Assembly (NCBI GenBank): GCA_046349875.1 | Contig: JAXMBN010000001.1 | Coordinates: forward strand, 204,687 to 268,686 | DNA: 64,000 bases | Reading direction: 5' to 3' | Origin: JAXMBN01 sp046349875 | GTDB taxonomy: Bacteria > Planctomycetota > Planctomycetia > Pirellulales > Pirellulaceae | Shown here: positions 58,168 to 64,000 of the stretch, in pieces | Layout: every line of letters begins with the position of its first letter | Numbering within the stretch: position 1 is the first letter of the stretch | Notes under the pieces: generated by a model | What the model saw: only the letters and a program-made list of their open reading frames with translations | Databases searched by the model: none | What the model was told of the DNA's origin: nothing | Program-made: the position numbers and the translations under genes

Positions 58168-60177
58168 ATGAACATTGCTGAACGTGCCCAAGACCTGCGA
58201 AATCAGATTCGCTACCACGACCACCGGTACTTGCCCTGGCGGAGCCCGAGATATCGGATCTCGACTACGATCGCCTGCTTCCACGAATTGCGTGATACCG
58301 AGGAAAAGCAGATCCCGAACTGGCTACGCCTGATAGCTCAACTCAACGCGTGGGGATCAACCTGTCGATCATCTCGAACAGGTCGTGCACCGTATCCCCA
58401 TGCTCTCCATCGACAACACCTGGCAGCTTTTAAGGTGAGGACCTCCGCTCTTATCTCGATGAAAACTTGAAACTCCTCGATGAAGAACTGATCGAATGGG
58501 TCGTCGAACTCCCGCTGTCGATGGTGTTGCCGCATCGATCACTACGAAGGAGGAGTCTTAGCCCGGGCGCGGTGACGCGAGGCAACGGCGAGGTCGGCGA
58601 CGATATCACCTTACAACATTCGAACGGTTGCAGGTGTTCCACTTTGCTTGCTGGGGACTAACTCTCCCGCCCGTGGTCGAAGTTCGCGGCGAAGTCTATA
58701 CGTGACCAATAGCGATTTAGTATCGCTCAACGAGCACGCGCTACTCGCAATGAACCACCATTCAAGAATACTGCAACGCAACTGCCGGTACGATTCGACT
58801 TCTTAGATTCTCGCGAATGTGTCAACGCAAACTGCGATTCTTCTGCCATAGCGCTGGCTACTCCGAAGGCATCGAAGTCAAACACATATGGAGTCTTCGA
58901 TCATATACGTTCCCAAGGCTCCAAGCACACCGCTTGTCGCATGCCAGCCCAACATCCAATCAGTGATCGACTATTACGTGATCAACTCATCGAAGGCTTG
59001 CACGAACTCGACTTTCGAAGTGATGGCCTGTCGTGAAGGTCAATTTCGGCACAACGGCAACGCCTTGGTACTACATCCAAATCACCGCGGTAGTCATCGC
59101 TTATAAGCTTGAGAAGACGAGGCTGTGACCCAACTTCGAAATCAAACGCAAATTGGCAAAACCGGTACGATCACTCCCGTGGGTGAATTGGAGCCTGTTG
59201 AACTCGCAGGAACGACGGTCAGTCGATGCAGCCTTTCATTACAATATCGGACGAGATCGCTCGGTATGACATTCATGTCGGTGATTAGTGGTGGTTGAGA
59301 AAGCGGGCGTTATCATTCCGCACATCGTCCGTGTTGAAAAGCTAATCGCCGAGGAAACGATGTCCACCCTTATCACTTCCTACGGAATGTCCTGAATGCG
59401 GTGCGACACTCTGCTGTCCGAGATGAATTGATGGCGTTTACATTCGCTGCCTATCTTAAAGAATGCCTCGCTCAATGGAGACAACGCCTACGCTATTTTG
59501 CAATCATGATTGTATGGATATCGAAGGTCTTGGCGATAAAATCCGTCAATCAACTGGCTTGATAGCGGTATGGTTCGGAACTTTCGCGACTTATCAATTA
59601 ACCGTCGATCAAGTTGCTTCACAGAACGCGCATGGGGCGAAAATCTGCGATTGAGCTCATCGAAGGAATTGCTGCCAGCAAGATCATGCTTAGCCTGCCT
59701 ACTGAACGCTATCTCCATTCCATTATATCGGCCAACGTGTAGCTCACCGCTCGCCACTTCGGATCGATGGATTTTTGCTGCTGGCGGCATCCTTGTCGAA
59801 CATTTTCGATCAATTCCGGAGATCGGTGAGATCATCGCGAATGAAATTTCTTACGATTTCTTGCACTCACCGGAAGGAACTGAACTCATTCGCAGCTTCG
59901 AAGCAGGCGTCCGTATGACCGAGGACTAACCCGCTGTCGCCCCGGGCTCAGGCCTCTTCTCAGGAAAGACGTCCAGTCACAGGCACCTTAGAAAGTATTC
60001 TCGCGACGAGATCCATGAGCTCATCGGAAGCCAACGGAGGCAAACGACGAGCAGCATTTCGAAGAATACAGACTATCTCGTGGCCGGGAAAAGCTGGCAG
60101 CAAGCTCGAGCGCGTCAGCTTCAGGTCACCGTTCTTATCGAAAACGAATTCAGCTAATTTTCAAAGGAAGCGAATAG
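58168..60177 (+). pseudogene. ligA: NAD-dependent DNA ligase, full length but riddled with indels
   Basis: Domains appear in normal order over 2,010 nt, the standard LigA length (about 669 codons), but in changing frames. Domain Ia: ERAQDLRNQIRYHDHRY, EPEISDLDYDRLL. Adenylation domain: VVHRIPMLSIDNT upstream of the Lys motif region, then GVLARAVTRGNGEVGDDIT, VEVRGEVYM-like text, and TAGTIRLLDSREC. OB fold: GKTGTITPVGELEPVELAGTTVSR. Zinc finger: CPECGATL. Helix-hairpin-helix: MDIEGLGDKI, SIPEIGEIIANEI. BRCT: TGTL, YSRDEIHELI and SSISKNTDYLVAG, ending near TAG 60177. More than ten indels and several substitutions. An essential gene in bacteria, so either the sequence is faulty or another ligase exists. 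Confidence 0.8.
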
Positions 60178-60480
60178 ATCGATAAAGTGTGGACTTCTTC
60201 GAAAAATGAGTTCCCTTCCATGCATGATCGACATCGAGTCGATTAAAGAACGGAATCGACGAATTCGCATGACCAGCTAGGTTCATTCACCTCGACTCAT
60301 AACCTCGTTAGCAACACGCGAACCGCTTTTCATGCGCCCCGACGAAAGTCGAGAGTCCAATCGTTGGTATACATGCCGACGAATGTGTCGCTTTGTCTCG
60401 TTCGAGTCCCTAAGCCCCAGCCAAGTGCAGTGAATTATAGCTTCTGTATGCGATGTTCGAGCCCATGCTTGATGCTTTGA
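60178..60480. other. Stretch with no supported gene
   Basis: About 300 bases between ligA and the unknown minus-strand gene. All frames are broken and no motif, repeat or clear hairpin was found. Confidence 0.3.
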
Positions 60481-61103
60481 TAGAGTAATGATTGACATCG
60501 CGAATCACCGGGCCCAAGATCTTTTTAACGCCATTGCATCCCAAGGGAGGGGCAGGCCTGTCTCTGCATCCACCATTTTCCAAGATCGACGATCATGAAG
60601 TTTTTGTTTCGAGAGGTATAGCCAGTTCTTCAGAATCTCTACTAACCAGCATCGATGGTTTGTCCTTCATATTCGCCCGCTTCGACCACATCCAGAATTT
60701 GATCGAAAGAACACACGACGCTTGAACGGAGCCATTTTGCAGGAGAAGGCGTAAGCGTTCCGGGGACCGGCAATCGTCTTCCCTTGAAGGTCCTGACGAC
60801 TTCCTGGCGAGCGAGCTTTCAACACCATGTAATGCCATAATTGTCCCTATGCTGGCACCACAGGAACAGATCATGTACCGATCGCTCAAATACAGGCGTA
60901 TGCATGGAGCGAAAGAGCTGTAAGTCGAGCCTCCTGGAAAGGCTCGCCGATTGAGCGTTTCGATATCGACCAACTTCAAAGTTCAAATCGATATCGCCCC
61001 GTATCAAAGGTGCCTCTTTAAGCAACATAAAACATAAAGGCATCATCGGCATCTGGACTATGTCCAACGCGAATGCGGAGGGGAGATGCGGTGATGTCGT
61101 CAT
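60481..61103 (-). pseudogene. Unknown protein readable only across frames
   Basis: From ATG 61103 the coding signal is continuous if frames are switched: LPSAFALDIVQMPDDAF, LKEAP, DTGRYRFEL, RAFQEARLTALSLHAYAC, LSDRYM, DNYGITW, GKTIAGPRNA-like text, WLRSSV, ILDVVEAGEYEGQTIDA and EILKNWLYLSKQKLHDRRSW. Codon use and charge pattern suggest a real soluble protein of about 200 residues. I do not recognise the family. At least six indels. The end is uncertain (about 60,480). Confidence 0.35.
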
Positions 61104-61397
61104 GATGATCGATGCTCCTACAAATGCGGACGCCGAAGAACCAACCTCTGCTAAAAACTTTGATTCGAATTGACAAAGTTAACTCCACAATCTGCGGGCT
61201 GCGAATGGGTAGCGGAGGCGATCCAACTATTTCCGATGCTCAAAATCGGCCAAGAATCGTGGTGGAAAACCTGCAAAACGGCAACCCAGTCCTCGGTGAA
61301 AGCCAAGAAAATCGATTTCGACTTTCCCTAGGATACCCTTGCTCACCTTCGCCGACGGTTATAATTCGAGACTCGTTGGCCACCGTTGCTCGGAATT

Positions 61398-61478
61398 GGC
61401 GTTAACTACGGCGTCATTAATCGAAGGACACCGGACTGTCGATCCGGAGGTTGCGGGTTCGAGCCTCGTCGACTCGCT
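61398..61478 (+). tRNA. tRNA-Asp (GTC)-like gene with damaged 5' half
   Basis: The anticodon arm is perfect: CCGGA, loop CTGTCGA (anticodon GTC, Asp), TCCGG. The T arm follows with GCGGG TTCGAGC CTCGT, including the invariant TTCGA core, then the acceptor strand CGACTCG. The expected partner strand at the 5' end is only partly present (GCG then TTAAC), and the D arm is irregular, so one or two bases seem to be missing. A terminator-like hairpin follows at 61503. Either a tRNA gene hit by sequence errors or a tRNA remnant. Confidence 0.55.
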
Positions 61479-61502
61479 TTTTGGGCGAGTGCCACTCGAA
61501 AT

Positions 61503-61545
61503 AAAAAAACGCCAGCGTGACGTAACGTCGGCCAGCGCTTTTTTA
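61503..61545 (+). terminator. Imperfect intrinsic terminator after the tRNA
   Basis: AAAAAAACGCCAGCGTGACG against CGTCGGCCAGCGCTTTTTT forms a long hairpin with a few mismatches and a T6 tail, centred on GTAA. The mismatches look like small errors in a formerly perfect stem. Confidence 0.6.
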
Positions 61546-61736
61546 TTGGCAGCCTACATTCTTAGATAAGCAGTGCTCATTAGCGTTCGGCGTCCAGCAG
61601 CCTTTATTTTTTTTGCCGAAGTCACGCTTCGCCAGACAATACTCACGCAATCTCAGCAAAGTGTTTGCGACTGACTTGCCGCGTACGAACTCGGCACATC
61701 CAATCGGTGCCTTCCTCAGAAAACTTTCGCGATCCC

Positions 61737-62027
61737 ATGGACAAACACCTTCTTAGTTTTGCTGTCAACGATGATGGATCGTTCCTTTCCATGCATGCAG
61801 ACGTCGCTGGCTTGGATTTGCTGATTCGATCATTAGTGAATCTGAGGCAATCTGCCATGGATGGCGAATGCGAACATGTCCACCTCTTTTCCGATCCAGA
61901 TCTAGGTGGCGAACTGACCACTACCAAATTGCAAAACCAACCTTATGAGGCCACAAGCATTATGCACTTGAAGCTGTATGGATGGACAGACGAATGGGCT
62001 AAACGTCACGGCTTAGTAACCGATTAG
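61737..62027 (+). CDS. Imm32-type immunity protein, orphan
   Basis: A 96-residue protein. The pattern FLSMHADVAGLDLLIRSLVNL, a middle GECEHVHLFSDPDLGGELTT and the ending SIMHLKLYGWTDEW match the Imm32 (PF15566) immunity family, whose members neutralise polymorphic toxins delivered by neighbouring cells. No toxin gene, Rhs/VgrG element or secretion gene is seen in the flanks, so it stands alone between the tRNA and the nap operon. The ATG at 61737 was chosen because the conserved part begins there; the frame is open further upstream. The reading frame is clean, unlike the neighbours to the left. A housekeeping role for this fold cannot be ruled out. Confidence 0.7.
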   Translation: MDKHLLSFAVNDDGSFLSMHADVAGLDLLIRSLVNLRQSAMDGECEHVHLFSDPDLGGELTTTKLQNQPYEATSIMHLKLYGWTDEWAKRHGLVTD

Positions 62028-62111
62028 AAATGGTTACGAGCAAGCCGGATTCAATCTCAAACACAAGCGAAGAACCCTCACGAACGTTGGCATTCCCTTT
62101 GCGGCACGAAA

Positions 62112-62441
62112 TTACGACTCCTCGTGGCGGCAGCGGACGAGCCGGACACCAAGCGGGGATTGCATAAGCGTGTCGGTCCATTCGTATCCTTGATAGCGAT
62201 ACCTGATTTGGATGGCGTGAACCGTTGCTTCCATCAAGGCACTCAAGGCTTCATCAAGTCCGATCTCTGAACGATCGGGGGTATAGGATCGTGCAGATCC
62301 TTTGCAGGATATCGATACCAACTCGGTACAATTCACGAGATCCTTTCCCAGTGCCCGAAGCTCCTCGTTATTCAGACGTGCTTCACACATCTCGGGTAAT
62401 GCAGGTCCTTCCGAAAATAGATTTTTCGAAGAGCTTTCCAT
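62112..62441 (-). CDS. Small protein downstream of napB
   Basis: A 109-residue soluble protein; the ATG at 62441 has GAGG 6 nt upstream and lies 14 nt after the napB stop. The C-terminal part AIQIRYRYQGYEWTDTLMQS then GVRLVRC is a motif I associate with small conserved planctomycete proteins near nitrate reductase genes; no NapD-like or NapC-like motif is present. Three Cys residues are in the N-terminal half (EMCEARL, NCTEL, SISCKG). A role in Nap maturation or assembly is possible by position only. Confidence 0.6.
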   Translation of the reverse strand: MESSSKNLFSEGPALPEMCEARLNNEELRALGKDLVNCTELVSISCKGSARSYTPDRSEIGLDEALSALMEATVHAIQIRYRYQGYEWTDTLMQSPLGVRLVRCRHEES

Positions 62442-62454
62442 AAGGCCTCGCTTG

Positions 62455-63297
62455 TTATGGGAAAGAAGGTCGTTCCAACGTGGCAACCGATGGAACGTCG
62501 GCACCTGCGACGTGGCATTGACGACAATTCTGAAGCCAAGGATGGGTCGTTCGAATGCCAGGCCTTGCGATCAAACCATGGCAGCTCATGCAGTCTTCAC
62601 GCATGTGCAACGAATGCGGGATCGTCGGAGGTAACCCGGGCATCAATCGTATTCCCGGACCGGCGCGTTGAACCCCTTCGAACGTATTGTCAGGTGGCCA
62701 TCGTGTTTCGACAGTCGCCTCCGTTTGCGGCTTCGTACGACGTCCATTCGTTGGCAGCGAGCCTGCTTGTTCGACGTGACACTGCGTGCAATTCGTCCAG
62801 GCAGGATGGCTCACCTTGGTCGCTATTTTCCCAGCCACCATCGTCCCTTCCCCATGACACACCAAACAACTTTGGGCCGTCTGTTGTTCGATTCGATGAG
62901 GTATCGCCGGTGGAGCACCATCAAAAGCTCGCGTTCTCAATCGATCCTTGAGTGCGTCGGCCTTCATCTCCGCGGTTCGAACCACGAGATCGGTCAACTG
63001 AGGGCGATTCTGCTTCAACTTTGCAAAGTCAGATTGCCAATCGCTATTGACCCCATGGACTTGTGAATCGATGGCGGCATAACTCGGTGCCGAGGCAAAT
63101 CGCGTCGCCTTGACCGTCTCCTGCGAAATAGAAGTTTTCACAGAGGGTTGCTTCGACTTGGGTTGATCGACCATTCCGACAAGAAATCCGACCAGGCCAA
63201 TGCCGCATCCCAACGCTCCTATCACCGTTCCCCAACGAGATAGCGGAAGCGACCTAGGGTCCTCTTGGCTCTCAGGCCCGCGAACATCGCGACTCAT
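62455..63297 (-). CDS. napB: Periplasmic nitrate reductase cytochrome subunit with duplicated heme module
   Basis: A 280-residue protein. An N-terminal membrane anchor (about residues 20-42, VIGALGCGIGLVGFLVGMV) is followed by a linker and two similar units. Unit 1 (about 120-180): APPAIPHRIEQQTAQSCLVC H then HPAWTNCTQCHVE. Unit 2 (about 215-275): LPPTIPHSLHMREDCMSCHG then HPWLQNCRQCHVA. This gives four CxxCH motifs, while ordinary NapB has a single unit with two. It passes electrons to NapA in the periplasm. Its ATG overlaps the napA stop (ATGA at 63294-63297), and a small gene follows 14 nt after its stop. The frame is clean. Confidence 0.83.
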   Translation of the reverse strand: MSRDVRGPESQEDPRSLPLSRWGTVIGALGCGIGLVGFLVGMVDQPKSKQPSVKTSISQETVKATRFASAPSYAAIDSQVHGVNSDWQSDFAKLKQNRPQLTDLVVRTAEMKADALKDRLRTRAFDGAPPAIPHRIEQQTAQSCLVCHGEGTMVAGKIATKVSHPAWTNCTQCHVEQAGSLPTNGRRTKPQTEATVETRWPPDNTFEGVQRAGPGIRLMPGLPPTIPHSLHMREDCMSCHGLIARPGIRTTHPWLQNCRQCHVAGADVPSVATLERPSFP

Positions 63298-64000
63298 GAT
63301 GAGACCTTCACAATCCGAGCCGCACATTTTTTGTAGTCAGGCTGCTTACTGAACGGGCAGTGCGCATCCAAGGTTAAGGCGTTGATCAACTTGCGCTCAT
63401 CAAAGAAGGGAACAAAGATATGCCCTGGTGAACAACTTGCTCGCCCATCGATCCAAACCGGTAGGTCGATGGCGCCACGTCGAGTCTCCACTCGTACCAA
63501 ATCGCCATTCTGAAGTTTGAGTCGCTTCGCGTCCTCGCGGTGGATCTCGACGTAACTGGCTGGCATGGCCTTGCGCAACGTAGGTATGCGCATCGTCAGC
63601 GTTCCCGTATGCCAATGTTCAAGCACCCGCCCTGTATCCAACCAGAAGGGATATTGCTCATCAGGTGCTTCGGGCGCCGGGATGTAAGGGCGAAACCAAA
63701 TCAGGGCTTTGTCATCACCTGTGACCGAATGATAAAACTGCATCCCCTTGCCTTTGGAAACATAGGGATCTTTACCCTCAATAAATCGGTAATGAGTTTC
63801 GTTCCATTGCCCATCTTCCCCTTGAACAACCGGCCACCGCAAGCCTCGCGATTGCGAAAGGACGGAATAGGGTGCTAGGTCCTTATGCTTGATGCGCGAG
63901 AATCCACGATACTCTTCGTAGAGTCGCTCATCGACGTTGATATCGTAATAGTGCGACCATTCCCAGATCGGAACCACATCTCCTACATCATTGGTCATGT
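63294..64000 (-). CDS. napA: Periplasmic nitrate reductase catalytic subunit, C-terminal part
   Basis: About 235 C-terminal residues; the gene continues past the right edge. Visible motifs are VLEHWHTGTLTMRIPTL, RVETRRGAIDLPVWIDGRAS, GHIFVPFFDERKLINALTLD and CPFSKQPDYKKCAARI, the C-terminal molybdopterin-binding domain of NapA/NasA-type enzymes. It reduces nitrate to nitrite with a Mo-bis-MGD centre and a 4Fe-4S cluster (both in the missing part). Its stop overlaps the napB start by 4 nt, which with the heme subunit makes a periplasmic NapA more likely than assimilatory NasA. The frame is clean. Confidence 0.87.
   Translation of the reverse strand, partial: MTNDVGDVVPIWEWSHYYDINVDERLYEEYRGFSRIKHKDLAPYSVLSQSRGLRWPVVQGEDGQWNETHYRFIEGKDPYVSKGKGMQFYHSVTGDDKALIWFRPYIPAPEAPDEQYPFWLDTGRVLEHWHTGTLTMRIPTLRKAMPASYVEIHREDAKRLKLQNGDLVRVETRRGAIDLPVWIDGRASCSPGHIFVPFFDERKLINALTLDAHCPFSKQPDYKKCAARIVKVSS

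Noticed and set aside
1..64000. CRISPR arrays, rRNA genes, insertion sequences
   Set aside because: No regularly spaced direct repeats, no 16S/23S signature and no transposase or paired terminal repeats were found by reading.

Overview
The window looks like chromosomal DNA of a planctomycete, most likely a Pirellula-type lineage. The evidence is the gene families: two DUF1559 prepilin-like genes each followed by a carboxypeptidase-regulatory-like lipoprotein gene, a TIGR02604-type dehydrogenase with a C-terminal heme domain, DUF1592/DUF1588/DUF1585 and DUF1552 proteins, DUF1549/DUF1553 and DUF1571 proteins, Tat-exported Gfo/Idh/MocA and FAD oxidoreductases, and a giant GEVED/dockerin surface protein. 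I ran no database searches; family names come from recognised motifs.

Layout. 1-9.6 kb: the start of a WD40-type lipoprotein, a 5'-truncated DUF1559 gene with its lipoprotein partner, a 1021-residue dehydrogenase/cytochrome, a DUF2892 membrane protein, a secreted protein, and a DUF1552 + DUF1592 gene pair. 9.9-18.2 kb: a ceramidase-like hydrolase, then holA (DNA polymerase III delta) and an overlapping yhaO/yhaN pair (an SbcCD-like nuclease and ATPase), then a TPR lipoprotein. 18.4-27.1 kb: a permease with a translationally coupled 55-residue membrane protein, an exported FAD oxidoreductase, and a MarR - membrane-fusion protein - RND pump operon whose pump gene carries a frameshift. 27.1-34.4 kb: gltD and gltB (glutamate synthase) on the minus strand, with a frameshifted LysR regulator upstream. 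35-37.3 kb: a Gfo/Idh/MocA oxidoreductase and a thioredoxin-fold protein. 37.3-40.9 kb: an AT-rich stretch, a broken DUF1549/1553 gene and a fatty-acid desaturase with a damaged N-terminus. 41-50.3 kb: a giant multidomain metzincin-like surface protein, an intact DUF1559 + lipoprotein module and an S46 peptidase. 50.4-61.5 kb: a long stretch in which almost every recognisable gene is full length but broken by many small indels (redoxin, DUF1571, FHA, radical SAM, methyltransferase, membrane protein, greA, Zn-ribbon coiled coil, ligA, a tRNA-Asp). 61.7-64 kb: a lone Imm32-type immunity gene and the end of a nitrate reductase operon (napA, a NapB with four heme motifs, and a small accessory gene).

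The most striking global feature is patchiness. Large conserved genes (gltB, yhaN, the giant surface protein) read cleanly, while about 33.8-34.9, 37.1-40.1, 48.8-49.3 and 50.8-61.6 kb are full of one-base indels whose borders fall inside genes. Because several hit genes keep their normal total length (the ligA span is 2,010 nt), a noisy consensus is at least as likely as real gene decay, and all 'pseudogene' calls below should be read that way. The most interesting biological points are the internally duplicated four-heme NapB, the hairpin plus U-tract placed directly before greA, the permease/micro-protein pair, the cohesin-like/dockerin/metzincin surface protein and the orphan Imm32 gene beside a tRNA. 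I saw no CRISPR array, no complete insertion sequence and no rRNA.
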